Below, in pieces: positions 7,006-14,779 of a stretch of 16,257 nt of DNA; within the stretch, counting starts at the first letter, position 1, and each line of letters opens with the position of its first letter. The position numbers and the translations under genes were made by a program. The stretch comes from Acidiferrobacteraceae bacterium (lineage in GTDB: Bacteria; Pseudomonadota; Gammaproteobacteria; Arenicellales; UBA868): assembly GCA_002713825.1 (NCBI GenBank), contig PAUU01000037.1:1-16257 (forward strand). Direction: 5' to 3'. Below the pieces are notes generated by a model, which saw only the letters and a list, made by a program, of their open reading frames with translations, was not told the DNA's origin and ran no database searches.

Positions 7006-8067
7006 ATGGCAGATCAACCCAAATGGGAATTCGTACCACATCAACACAAGGGCCCGGTCCAGCAGAGCGGGAAAGACGATCATATTGTTTCACCAAAATT
7101 ACATAACGGTGCATTCAAGTCAGCCGGGCTAACAACCTTTATGGGTGCTCCTTATTGCCCGCCTGAGCGAGAGGCAATCCGCGCCATGGATGCCCATGTC
7201 TGTTTTCTCGGCGTACCCTGGGACCAAGGACAAATGGTACGGGCTGGCACCTCACAAGGTCCGCAGGGTTTGAGAGAGGCAACGACACAGTACTTTCCAT
7301 ACATGTTCGAATATGATGTTGATCTAATGGAATTTTTCCGGCCAGTGGATTGTGGCGACATTCCTGTTGTTCCTGGTAATAACGAAAAAAGTCACGACTA
7401 CATCTATCAATACATAACTGAATGTTTGGAAGGCGGAGCTAAAGTCATTCTCTGTGGGGGTGACCACTCGGTACCAATACCAGGCTCACGAGCACTTTCT
7501 GACTTCCATAAGTCAGGAAAGATCGGCTACCTCCATGTCGACTGTCACTTGGACTCTGCACCAGACTGGGACGGGAATCCAAATACCAACTGCTCCGGAC
7601 CCGCACGGGCTTTTGATCTTCCCAACTGCGATGGCAGTAACATGGCTCATATGGGCTCACGTAATGGGCTTAACCCTAAAGACTGGGTTGATTTTTGGGT
7701 CGATAACAATGTCCGCATGGTGCCGATGCAGGAGATAGTCGATCGAGGAATAGACGCATGCACCAATGAAATTTTTGACATTGCGTGGAAAGGTACGAAC
7801 GGAATTTATTGGTCCTGGGACACCGATTCGCTTGACGCCAGTTGTATGCCAGGAACTACTGCACCTGAAACCTTTGGGATCAAACCGCGTGAAGCTCTGG
7901 AACTGGCCCGAATTGCTGGAACATTCGGGGCAGATGTTTTTGAGATATCAGAATTATGTCCTCAATACGACGTTAGCGACATGAGCACAAAATTAGTTTG
8001 CTGCATGATTTATCACTATTTGGGTAGTCGAGCAGAAACCCTCCGAAACAGCGGTCAGCGTCCGTAG
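7006..8067 (+). CDS. Ureohydrolase (arginase/agmatinase fold), catalytic alpha-type subunit, likely Ni-dependent guanidine-type hydrolase
   Basis: This 353-residue protein belongs to the ureohydrolase superfamily, which hydrolyses a C-N bond of a guanidino group to release urea and an amine. All six ligands for a dinuclear metal site are present: His154 in CGGDHS, Asp179, His181 and Asp183 in VDCHLD, and Asp272 and Asp274 in SWDTDSLD. The usual DAHxD motif is DCHLD here. The long N-terminal segment (about 60 residues before the first core strand) and FPYMFEYDVDL suit guanidine/alkylguanidine hydrolases better than arginase. It follows hypB-hypA and precedes a paralogue lacking metal ligands, the arrangement reported for metformin hydrolase and its dimethylguanidine-hydrolase relative (nickel, alpha/beta complex). 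By that analogy this is the alpha subunit. Substrate choice (guanidine, methylguanidine, dimethylguanidine, metformin) cannot be read from the sequence. The ribosome site is weak (AGG upstream of ATG). Confidence 0.9.
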   Translation: MADQPKWEFVPHQHKGPVQQSGKDDHIVSPKLHNGAFKSAGLTTFMGAPYCPPEREAIRAMDAHVCFLGVPWDQGQMVRAGTSQGPQGLREATTQYFPYMFEYDVDLMEFFRPVDCGDIPVVPGNNEKSHDYIYQYITECLEGGAKVILCGGDHSVPIPGSRALSDFHKSGKIGYLHVDCHLDSAPDWDGNPNTNCSGPARAFDLPNCDGSNMAHMGSRNGLNPKDWVDFWVDNNVRMVPMQEIVDRGIDACTNEIFDIAWKGTNGIYWSWDTDSLDASCMPGTTAPETFGIKPREALELARIAGTFGADVFEISELCPQYDVSDMSTKLVCCMIYHYLGSRAETLRNSGQRP

Positions 8068-8112
8068 TTCAGGCCGAATCGTCATTTAATCTTATTCACT
8101 CACGGTATTCAC

Positions 8113-9138
8113 ATGAACCCAGCAAAAAACTACGATCACCTTTTCTCTCCCCTGGGTGATCCTGAAGATTTCAAAACTCTCGGAGTCATTACTTTCCTTC
8201 GTTCTCCACAGGTATCTATGGAGACAGACGCGTTAAAACACTCTGGCGCCCGGTATGCATTCATGGGCATTCCTTATGACGAAGGCAATGTTGGAAAGCC
8301 GGGCTCCGAAGATGGCGCCCAGGCATTTCGCATGGCGAGTTATGAGTACTTTCCCTACTGGTTTGAGTATCAAGTCGACCTCGAAGGCCACTGTGTAGAC
8401 TGCGGCAATGTGAGGATACCGAAAGTTTCTCCCGAATTAGCACACGAGCGGATCTATCGAGCAGTTAGAGAGGTGCTTCGATCTGGGCTGATCCCCATCA
8501 TTTGTGGAGGCGACCATTCAATTTCGATCCCGGCGTCGCGCGCACTCTCTGATCATATCGGCGAGAATGCTCGGATGGGATATCTTCACCTTGGCGCACA
8601 CCTGGACATGGCAGATTCCTGGGCCGGGGAAAAAATGACAAGCCCTTGCAGCATGGCCCGGATCACTGAGTTACCGAACGTCCATTCGGACAATGTTGCC
8701 CATATTGGTGCGCGGAATTCGATGAATCCAAAAGATCATGTTGAGCTCGCGGAGTCTAGAGGGATTCGCTACTACTCCATGCGAGAGGTTTTAGATCGTG
8801 GCATCGCTCCTGTCGTCGGAGAAGCTGCCGAAAAAATCTGGGACAACACAGCGGGGCAATATCTCAGCATCAACATGAACGTCATGGATGCCTCAGCTGC
8901 TCCGGGAGTCACCGCGCCCGAACCTGGTGGTTTGGAATCGAGAGAAGTCATGCAGCTCGCTACTCTACTTGGCGAAAAAGGAACGCCCAGCGTTATCGAG
9001 ATTTCTGAACTGAGTCCAGTCTATGATGTTAGCGATACAACTTCAAAACTTGCTGCTTGCATCATCCTGAGACTGATGGCCGCTAACTGCAAGGAACGCG
9101 GGGAGATCGTCGAGCAATCGATCCGAAGGGGTGATTGA
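8113..9138 (+). CDS. Ureohydrolase paralogue lacking metal ligands, probable non-catalytic beta subunit
   Basis: This 341-residue protein is a clear paralogue of the preceding gene: shared segments include CGGDHS with SRALSD, YLHxxxHLD, PKD, MREVLDRG, ISELxPxYDVSD and APE. Three of six metal ligands are lost: the first Asp of the DxHxD motif is Gly161 (GAHLD, keeping His163 and Asp165), and both Asp of the SxDxD motif are Asn254 and Asn256 (SINMN). His135 is retained. Such a protein should not hold a dinuclear centre. The rest of the fold is intact, with no frameshift or stop, so it looks selected for structure rather than decaying. It lies 45 bases after the alpha-type gene and is probably co-translated. 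The known parallel is the metformin/dimethylguanidine hydrolases, where only alpha subunits carry metal ligands and beta subunits complete the oligomer; a regulatory role is the alternative. Confidence 0.9.
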   Translation: MNPAKNYDHLFSPLGDPEDFKTLGVITFLRSPQVSMETDALKHSGARYAFMGIPYDEGNVGKPGSEDGAQAFRMASYEYFPYWFEYQVDLEGHCVDCGNVRIPKVSPELAHERIYRAVREVLRSGLIPIICGGDHSISIPASRALSDHIGENARMGYLHLGAHLDMADSWAGEKMTSPCSMARITELPNVHSDNVAHIGARNSMNPKDHVELAESRGIRYYSMREVLDRGIAPVVGEAAEKIWDNTAGQYLSINMNVMDASAAPGVTAPEPGGLESREVMQLATLLGEKGTPSVIEISELSPVYDVSDTTSKLAACIILRLMAANCKERGEIVEQSIRRGD

Positions 9139-9348
9139 TTCGCTTAGCACTTCTACTGTGCTCTATCCTTAGCGAGATTTAGAAGATCCGCCCACTCGGC
9201 CGAATTTTTCATGTTCCTGGAACTGAGGGGCAATGCGCGCTTATTCCTTTACCACACAAGTGGCCCCTCAGTTCCGAGCTCATCAGGCCTTTTTTCAAAA
9301 TACGAAAAGACCTAGTACACGAATAACTCAGCGATCTTAATCCCCTGA
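9139..9348. other. Convergent intergenic region with hairpins
   Basis: This 210-base gap separates the ureohydrolase operon from the convergent monooxygenase/RidA/NodB operon. It holds a small AGCAC/GTGCT hairpin (9146-9162), the 12-bp inverted repeat at 9219-9275 described separately, and a run of six T at 9290-9295. I see no open reading frame with a ribosome site. Confidence 0.6.
9219..9275. terminator. 12-bp perfect inverted repeat, candidate bidirectional terminator
   Basis: GGAACTGAGGGG (9219-9230) is matched exactly by its reverse complement at 9264-9275, with a 33-base spacer; one inner C-G pair extends the stem. It is midway between two convergent operons, where a bidirectional terminator is expected. 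A run of six T begins 14 bases after the stem on the plus strand, so it is not a textbook intrinsic terminator. The long spacer also allows a mobile-repeat remnant as an alternative. Confidence 0.45.
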
Positions 9349-10254
9349 CTAGGCCAAACCGGCGTCTTTCAGCTCAGGGATGGGGCCATCGTAGTACGGT
9401 AATTTATCTACTCTAGGCGTCCAGCTGCCGTCATCGATGCACTTCTGGATGTGCGCGGTGATTTCTTCCATTTTGGCAAACCATACATTTCCTTCAGATC
9501 GGATGTCTTCGATCATCTGAGCCATACGATCACACCTCGCCAGCCGACCGCTAACAAAAGGATGCCACACAGTTACCCACAGTCCTCCGTACTTATGCAT
9601 AGCCCTGAACTCCGACATAAAGACGTTCATGGCCTCGTCTGGAGACTTGATCGGCATCATATAGTGCATATCCGGGGCATGGGTGTAATGCGGCCAATCA
9701 TCCATTCCCCAGTGGCTGGGTAATTCGATCACGCTACCTTTTTCTGTTTCCAGAATATATGGCACGTCGTCACCCATCAAACTTGCGTCATACGAAAAAC
9801 CCTGCTCAATCATGTAATCGATTGAATACTTCGAGTAGTTGTATAGGGGCGCTCTCCATCCTCGAGGTTTTTGACCAGTCATTTTCTCAATAACCGCAAT
9901 CTGCCTCTCGAACCAATAAAGCTCGTCCTCCGGGGAGAGTTTATTGGGGTTCTCATGAAGGTATCCATGCGCCGCGATCTCGTGACCTCCTTCCAGAATC
10001 ATCTCGACAAGATGCGGATATCTTTCCATGCACCAAGCTGGATAGAAAAATGTCTGCTTGATCTCCGCGCGCTTATAGACTTCAAGAATACGAGGTATTG
10101 CGATCTCGTCATACTTCAGCCAAGACATGGTTGAGAGCATCGTCGGAGCCCGCTCACGATGCTCAAGGTGCAAAATGCTGTCTGTATCAATATCAAAAGT
10201 TATGGCACAAGCGCACTTAGCGCCATCTGGCCAGGGGACAGGGTTACTGATCAT
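9349..10254 (-). CDS. NodB-type polysaccharide deacetylase family hydrolase (PgdA/PuuE-like)
   Basis: The 301-residue protein has the NodB deacetylase fold and no signal peptide, so it should be cytoplasmic. Motif 1 is TFDIDTD (Asp21, Asp23, Asp25 region) in place of TFDDG. Motif 2 is HGYLHENP, with His96 and His100 as metal ligands. Motif 3 is GWRAP (Arg134). Motif 5 is VWHPFVSGR with His231. The HGYxHENP form is shared with the Helicobacter PgdA-like and allantoinase PuuE-like subfamily, in which several members cut cyclic imides, ureides or amides rather than peptidoglycan. AAAAGGAGGA lies just upstream of the ATG at 10254. It follows the triple-RidA gene by 46 bases and is the last gene of the diiron monooxygenase operon. 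Context therefore suggests hydrolysis of an amide or ureide made from the oxygenated substrate. Confidence 0.88.
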   Translation of the reverse strand: MISNPVPWPDGAKCACAITFDIDTDSILHLEHRERAPTMLSTMSWLKYDEIAIPRILEVYKRAEIKQTFFYPAWCMERYPHLVEMILEGGHEIAAHGYLHENPNKLSPEDELYWFERQIAVIEKMTGQKPRGWRAPLYNYSKYSIDYMIEQGFSYDASLMGDDVPYILETEKGSVIELPSHWGMDDWPHYTHAPDMHYMMPIKSPDEAMNVFMSEFRAMHKYGGLWVTVWHPFVSGRLARCDRMAQMIEDIRSEGNVWFAKMEEITAHIQKCIDDGSWTPRVDKLPYYDGPIPELKDAGLA

Positions 10255-10300
10255 TTTTCCTCCTTTTAATTAGAAACATGCTCTGATCGTGAATAATGGA

Positions 10301-11542
10301 TTATTTAACTGCAACACAATCGGCTTGAAACAACAGTCCGGATTTTGGCAATTCATGGACTCGCACTGGAGTAATTGCTGGGTGACTATTTGGACAGATC
10401 TGGGCCCAGGCCTGACACGCCTGATGGAAACGGCCCTCAACTTCACTATCCTCAGCGACAATAAACAGGTTCAACTTAACTACATCATCTAAGGAGGCAT
10501 CTGCTTCCGCCAATACCTTTTCCAGTCTGTGGAATACTTCCTTGACCTGCTCCGGGAAGTCGTCTGGGAACAGAACCAGACCATCAGATCCCAACGCAGT
10601 CTGGCCCCCCACGTAAATCTCCCCATCAGCCATGACGCCATCTGAGAACACAGAAGGCTGATAGCGGCCGCCCAGCTCTCTCGGTGCCAGGACCTTAGTG
10701 TCTGAATCGACAATTGCCATTGCGTCAATTTCGAGATCCAATCCCGGATACAGAAGATCAACTGCAAACGCCGTGATTACTGGTGCAGGCCCCTTTATGT
10801 AATCCTGCGCGACCTCCATGATCCTATCGACGAATGCCTGACCGGTACTAGGATCTGCGCTGTCATATTTAAAACAAATCTTGATCCGTAGGAGATCCGC
10901 AAATGACGCACCGGCGTCAGACAGTATCTGGCCGATGTAGTCATAAATATTCCGGGTCTGAGCATCAAGGTCCCCAACATGGACCGGGCTACCGGCCTTG
11001 TCCGCGGAAATCTGTCCGCCAACAAAGATGCGCCTACCAATTTTCCATCCCTGGGAGAGTGGTACAGCAATACTCCAGTCCCAACTGCCCTCCGGCATGA
11101 TCCGTTGACGGCATCGTCTTGACTCTCCTCTGAGCGCTACACCCTCTATCTGGATCAGCTGGCCTTCGTAAGGCATGCCCTTTGCCCGGACCGCCGTGGC
11201 GGCCGGACCCGGATCGGGAAAATACTCCAGACGCACCCTGGTCATATCTTCCCAGAATTTGGTGGCGTCCTGATCCTCTCCATCAAATACATAGTAGGTA
11301 TTGAGTCGAACAAGATCCTCCAGTCCCATGTTTAACGAGGATAAGCTCGCTGCCATGTTCTCAAAGACATTGCGTGTCTGGGCCGCAATATCTCCGCGAT
11401 TCAGTACGGCACCATCTTTATCCAGCGTTTGCTGACCGCTGATAAACACCTGATCCCCAACCGCGACCGTATTTGAAAATACCTGCTCACCTCTCCAGCG
11501 CCACATTCCATCAGATGGCAAGTGATTTTCTCTATTTGTCAT
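10301..11542 (-). CDS. Triple-domain RidA/YjgF fusion protein
   Basis: RidA proteins are about 130-residue homotrimers that hydrolyse imines/enamines or act in N-compound catabolism. This 413-residue chain holds three tandem RidA units at about 22-137, 157-278 and 297-412, each with an (I/V)(S/G)GQ strand (FISGQQT, FVGGQIS, YVGGQTA) and a following amphipathic helix (AAQTRNVFENM, DAQTRNIYDYI, PEQVKEVFHRL). The trimeric Rid state could thus be built from one chain. The Arg that marks canonical imine deaminases (ARS before the VxVxxLP segment) is absent in all three: the aligned segments read GPAATAV, GPAPVITAF and HPAITPV. Canonical 2-aminoacrylate deaminase activity is therefore unlikely, and the protein fits the catabolic Rid branches better. 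GAGGA precedes the ATG by about 11 bases. It follows the tmoF-like gene after 109 bases and probably acts on the product of that monooxygenase. Confidence 0.88.
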   Translation of the reverse strand: MTNRENHLPSDGMWRWRGEQVFSNTVAVGDQVFISGQQTLDKDGAVLNRGDIAAQTRNVFENMAASLSSLNMGLEDLVRLNTYYVFDGEDQDATKFWEDMTRVRLEYFPDPGPAATAVRAKGMPYEGQLIQIEGVALRGESRRCRQRIMPEGSWDWSIAVPLSQGWKIGRRIFVGGQISADKAGSPVHVGDLDAQTRNIYDYIGQILSDAGASFADLLRIKICFKYDSADPSTGQAFVDRIMEVAQDYIKGPAPVITAFAVDLLYPGLDLEIDAMAIVDSDTKVLAPRELGGRYQPSVFSDGVMADGEIYVGGQTALGSDGLVLFPDDFPEQVKEVFHRLEKVLAEADASLDDVVKLNLFIVAEDSEVEGRFHQACQAWAQICPNSHPAITPVRVHELPKSGLLFQADCVAVK

Positions 11543-11651
11543 CTCTATTTTTCCTCATTTGGATTAGTCGCCAGCTAACGAATTGCCGTCGATCGAGCCG
11601 GACTCTTTTTTCATCACTTATAACTCTCAAAGAAAATCAGTAATGAGTAAA

Positions 11652-12674
11652 TCAAAAAAAGCGATCGTAGTGAAGTTGTTCGACCGGAACCCCTCTTTCG
11701 AGCACAAGGTGCCGCCTTACCGCGTCGACCATAGGTGGGGGACCAGCTAGGTAATACTCGTAATCGCACACCGCATCTTCTAGTTGAGTTTTCAAAAAGT
11801 CATGCACCATTCCCGTCGCGCCAGCCCAGTTGTCGCTCTGCGCAGGCTCAGACACAACCGGAATGTATTGATCATCCGGACGGAATCCACTAATCGTATT
11901 GAAATAGCTCTTATCCACAACATCTCTACAGTTGCGGGCACCATAGTAAAGAATTGGGTCAGGTTTTACGTGTTCGAGTTGCGTTATTCCGTGCAGGATC
12001 GAGACCATAGGCGCCAACCCTGAGCCTCCCGCAATACAAATGGCCTGCCGTTGAGACTCCGACTTGAGATGCGCAATACTGTACGGTGCATCAATCGTGA
12101 TGTTGAGGTTTTTCAATGAATCTTTGAACAATACTTCTGAAACTGCGCCGCCCACTACCTTCTTTATTTGAAATAACCACTTTCCTTCATCGTTCGCTAC
12201 ATTGCTCATCGAGTAACTACGAGGTCCATGAACGTCGGGCAGACTGATCTTTGCATACTGACCAGGAAGAAAATGGGCCGGCCCAACCGAATCGAAACGA
12301 AATTCCCACAGATCATGCGTGAGCTTTTCAAATGAGTGAAGTGTTGCCGGAGTGTTCCCCGGGATGTTTTTGGGTGTGTATTGGGGATCCAGTTTGAAAT
12401 CGACGACGCAGTCCGACTGGGGTCGACTAATGCAAGCAAGATGTTTGTTCTTTCTTTTATCAGAAACGCGAAGACCAGCCGTGTCCTCAAGATCATCGGC
12501 CACTATTCCCTGCACTAGCTTGTACTTACAACTTCCACAACCCCCCGCGTTACACTCATAAGGCACTCCGATACCGGCGCGCAGAATTCCCCCGAGCAGC
12601 GTGTCGCCGCAATCAATCTTGATACTCAGGTCTGTGTTTGCAAAGGAAACCTGGTGCGTGCTCGAGCTCTTCAA
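11652..12674 (-). CDS. tmoF-like: Diiron monooxygenase NADH reductase, TmoF-like (2Fe-2S/FAD)
   Basis: This 340-residue flavoprotein passes electrons from NAD(P)H to the Rieske ferredoxin of the monooxygenase. The N-terminal plant-type 2Fe-2S domain has Cys41, Cys46, Cys49 and Cys81 (ECNAGGCGSCKYKL ... LAC). The FAD-binding RSYSMSN is at 152-158. The nucleotide domain has AGGSGLAPM around 215-223 and AGPPPMVDA around 310-318. The protein ends in YDRFF, typical for this reductase class. The start is TTG at 12674, since an in-frame stop lies two codons upstream and no ATG is available before the ferredoxin domain. No clear ribosome site is visible, so translation may be coupled or weak. It follows tmoE after 89 bases. 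Confidence 0.92.
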   Translation of the reverse strand: MKSSSTHQVSFANTDLSIKIDCGDTLLGGILRAGIGVPYECNAGGCGSCKYKLVQGIVADDLEDTAGLRVSDKRKNKHLACISRPQSDCVVDFKLDPQYTPKNIPGNTPATLHSFEKLTHDLWEFRFDSVGPAHFLPGQYAKISLPDVHGPRSYSMSNVANDEGKWLFQIKKVVGGAVSEVLFKDSLKNLNITIDAPYSIAHLKSESQRQAICIAGGSGLAPMVSILHGITQLEHVKPDPILYYGARNCRDVVDKSYFNTISGFRPDDQYIPVVSEPAQSDNWAGATGMVHDFLKTQLEDAVCDYEYYLAGPPPMVDAVRRHLVLERGVPVEQLHYDRFF

Positions 12675-12763
12675 GGTTTAGTGCTCTTAAACTAGATTTA
12701 GTATAGTTTTTGCGTGCGGATCTTTCCTGCTCGCCCTTCCGAAATGGCAGTCTCAACCCTACC

Positions 12764-13750
12764 CTAAAGTTCCAGACTACGATGGAATGCTTCCATTCTT
12801 GAGATTGCCGCATCGGAAGCGCCCTGACTCTCGGGGAGGGCAGCGCAGTAGGCGGTGATCGATTTAGTAGCTAATGGCGTCCAGTCGTCAATCCACGATC
12901 GAATAACCGCTTTGTTTTCTTCGCGGGCATCCGTACAGAATTTAACAAGGCTAGTGCTCCAGCGTCGCGAACGGTCGCTGTCGCGAAGCTGGTTGTCTGC
13001 AAGTGCAGCAAGCAGAGGATCGCGAAAAGTTCGCGCAGTACTAGCAAGTTCTCTAAGGGTTTCATCTGCGGCTACCTTCGCGACCAAATTGTTGGCAACG
13101 AAGCTTTCCCCCCAATCGTAAGAAATCAGGGTTTTCTCCATCAACTCGCGCAGACCCTGCAGAGGAGCAGCACTCTCCCAGTGCTTTCGCTCGTTTTGAC
13201 CGAAGGCTCGACCCGGGTGCGCGATCTGTAGCTCCCGAGTCCTATAAGCAACGCGTTGCAGCCAGCGAAACTCATCCCCCTCCTGAAATCCCGCGCAGGC
13301 CGTGATGGTGCTTGCCGGGGCAATTTGCAAGATATATGCGGCTGTCATCTGCAAGGTAACCTGGAGATAGCGCCTTGGGGTATACAGCGTTTCAAGCGTA
13401 TCCAACCACTCTGGCGCGAGATCGGCGTCATGCCCAATCTCATTGTGCTCGTTCAGAACGCCGTCTATATATTCCTCCTGACTGTCCTGACTTCTTGTGT
13501 AAACACGGTAAATCAACGCGTCTGGGTCTCGGAATTCCTCCCAATCATCATGCTGTAGAGGACTATCGAAAACATGCTTGCGATACCACTCATTCATCGA
13601 CAAATCAGGCGCAGGGGATAATTCATATGCCGAGTCACGATGGCGATTTCGCGTCTGTAGATTGGTCGTTACAATCTCGTACTCGCTAGGCCTTCTCTTA
13701 TTCTTGGCGAGCTTGCTCCAGGTCTTCATTCCTGTCACTTTGTTACTCAT
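12764..13750 (-). CDS. tmoE-like: Diiron monooxygenase hydroxylase beta subunit, TmoE-like
   Basis: The 328-residue protein is the beta subunit of the (alpha-beta-gamma)2 hydroxylase of toluene-4-monooxygenase-type enzymes. It matches TmoE from memory over most of its length, with landmarks KTWSKLAKNKRRPSEYEIVTTNL at the start, FDSPLQHDDWEEFRDPD, LYTPRRYLQVTLQM, IAPASTITACA, YRTRELQ, SYDWGESFVANNLVAK and RRWSTSLVKF. It keeps the structural fold but has no diiron site of its own, as usual. An AAGAAGAG sequence lies 8 bases upstream of the ATG at 13750. It follows tmoD by 80 bases. Confidence 0.95.
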   Translation of the reverse strand: MSNKVTGMKTWSKLAKNKRRPSEYEIVTTNLQTRNRHRDSAYELSPAPDLSMNEWYRKHVFDSPLQHDDWEEFRDPDALIYRVYTRSQDSQEEYIDGVLNEHNEIGHDADLAPEWLDTLETLYTPRRYLQVTLQMTAAYILQIAPASTITACAGFQEGDEFRWLQRVAYRTRELQIAHPGRAFGQNERKHWESAAPLQGLRELMEKTLISYDWGESFVANNLVAKVAADETLRELASTARTFRDPLLAALADNQLRDSDRSRRWSTSLVKFCTDAREENKAVIRSWIDDWTPLATKSITAYCAALPESQGASDAAISRMEAFHRSLEL

Positions 13751-13830
13751 AACTAAACTCTTCTTCTAGTCCGATGGTTTCAATGGATGCAGTATCTAAG
13801 TTCCATAACTCAAAGCATGCGCCCCGATCT

Positions 13831-14127
13831 CTAGCTAGGAGTCGCAATAAAACGAATCTGATCTGATTCAACTCGAATAAACCCTTCCATTGAGGGCATA
13901 TTTGCTTCGATATCCGCCCGAGTAACATCCCTTCCGAGCATCTCTGAGACGGTTTCAAATCTAATGACACACTCTTTTTCGACCTTGATTCGAAAATAAG
14001 ATGCGTGCTCTTCCACTTCGATTTTTCGACTACTGTTGTCTTCGTAGACAGCTTCCACAACCGCTTCGCCAACCTCGCTATTTTTAATTACTGGTCCGAC
14101 AAAGCGGTTCTCTTGAGCATTTGACAT
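13831..14127 (-). CDS. tmoD-like: Diiron monooxygenase effector protein, TmoD-like
   Basis: This 98-residue protein is the cofactor-less regulatory (effector) component that docks on the hydroxylase and tunes oxygen activation. It carries the typical NRFVGPVIKNSEVGEAVVEAV opening and the EMLGRDVTRADIEANMPSMEGFI helix. The usual length is about 100 residues. ATG at 14127 is chosen because AGGAGG lies 7 bases upstream; the longer in-frame form starting at 14190 has no such site and adds residues unlike the family. The start overlaps the tail of the tmoC-like gene by 44 bases. Confidence 0.93.
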   Translation of the reverse strand: MSNAQENRFVGPVIKNSEVGEAVVEAVYEDNSSRKIEVEEHASYFRIKVEKECVIRFETVSEMLGRDVTRADIEANMPSMEGFIRVESDQIRFIATPS

Positions 14128-14476
14128 GAAACAACCTCCTAAGATTTTTTTCCCGTTCTGGAAGCGCCACCAAGATTGACTCTCCCTCAATCTTGATTGG
14201 ATAACTGATCAAAGATGTCCCCGTCGGGTTCACCCCATCGCCAGTTAAAACATTAAATTGCCAAAGATGAGCTGAACAGGTTAGTACACAGTTCTCTAAC
14301 TCACCATCTGCAAGGGAAAACTCCTGATGTGGACAAGTAGGATCAAATGCCCGAATCTCTTGACCGGGGGAATGAACGATCAAGACTTCGGTATCACCAA
14401 CATCAAAGACCTCCATCTCTCCTTCCCAAACGTCATCCAAATCACAGACTTTAAGGTACTCAAGATCTTCGCCCAC
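14084..14476 (-). CDS. tmoC-like: Diiron monooxygenase Rieske ferredoxin, TmoC-like
   Basis: This Rieske 2Fe-2S protein carries electrons between the TmoF reductase and the hydroxylase. The Rieske ligands are Cys48 and His50 (CPHQE) and Cys67 and His70 (CSAHLW), with the usual spacing. VCDLDDVWEGEMEVFDV near the N-terminus matches TmoC. The start GTG at 14476 has GGAAAG 6 bases upstream and lies 2 bases after the tmoB stop. At 130 residues it is longer than the roughly 112 of TmoC: the last 14 or so residues lie in the 44-base overlap with tmoD and look unrelated to the family, which suggests that an earlier stop was lost. They include two extra Cys. Confidence 0.93.
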   Translation of the reverse strand: MGEDLEYLKVCDLDDVWEGEMEVFDVGDTEVLIVHSPGQEIRAFDPTCPHQEFSLADGELENCVLTCSAHLWQFNVLTGDGVNPTGTSLISYPIKIEGESILVALPEREKNLRRLFHVKCSREPLCRTSN

Positions 14477-14478
14477 AG

Positions 14479-14739
14479 CTAACTTTCCGCATAAATCTGC
14501 AGCGCTTCCATTTGGATAAACTTTGCGTCGGCTACCGTCAGACTGCTCTCCAACGGCTCCCGGGCTCCATGGACTTTGGCTCGCAAGGTGGTTCCTTCAG
14601 GAAAAGGAGCCACGAGCACTCCTACGATTTGATCAACTGCGACCTGAATAACTTCTTCTATCGTATTTTCATCCTCGACGACGATAACTTTATAGCCGTA
14701 ATCACCCTGCACGTTGACGGCGAGCGGAAACTGCGCCAT
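14479..14739 (-). CDS. tmoB-like: Diiron monooxygenase hydroxylase gamma subunit, TmoB-like
   Basis: The 86-residue protein has the size, operon position and general pattern of TmoB, the ubiquitin-like gamma subunit of toluene-type hydroxylases: a short FPLAV start, a VIVVEDENTIEEV strand-helix, a VAPFPEGTTLRAKVH core and an AD..F..ME.L end. Sequence identity is visibly low, as usual for gamma subunits, so the call rests largely on position between A and C. The ATG at 14739 has GGGAGAAAG shortly upstream. The gap to the tmoA stop is 40 bases. Confidence 0.88.
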   Translation of the reverse strand: MAQFPLAVNVQGDYGYKVIVVEDENTIEEVIQVAVDQIVGVLVAPFPEGTTLRAKVHGAREPLESSLTVADAKFIQMEALQIYAES

Positions 14740-14779
14740 ATCTTTCTCCCACGATAGTTATGCTTCGAAACTAAACGGC

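Noticed and set aside
7006..9138. Arginase or agmatinase (arginine/polyamine catabolism)
   Set aside because: The paired degenerate paralogue, the hypBA neighbours and the long N-terminal region fit nickel guanidine-type hydrolases better; arginine or agmatine genes are not nearby. Not fully excluded.
9349..10254. Cell-wall polysaccharide deacetylase
   Set aside because: There is no signal peptide or membrane segment, and the gene sits in a catabolic operon; a cytoplasmic C-N hydrolase fits better.
12689..12709. AAACTA/TAGTTT hairpin between tmoE and tmoF as a terminator
   Set aside because: The stem is only 6 bp, AT-rich and without a T-run on the transcribed strand.
14128..14190. Longer start for the tmoD-like gene
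   Set aside because: The extra residues lie inside the ferredoxin gene and AGGAGG marks the ATG at 14127.
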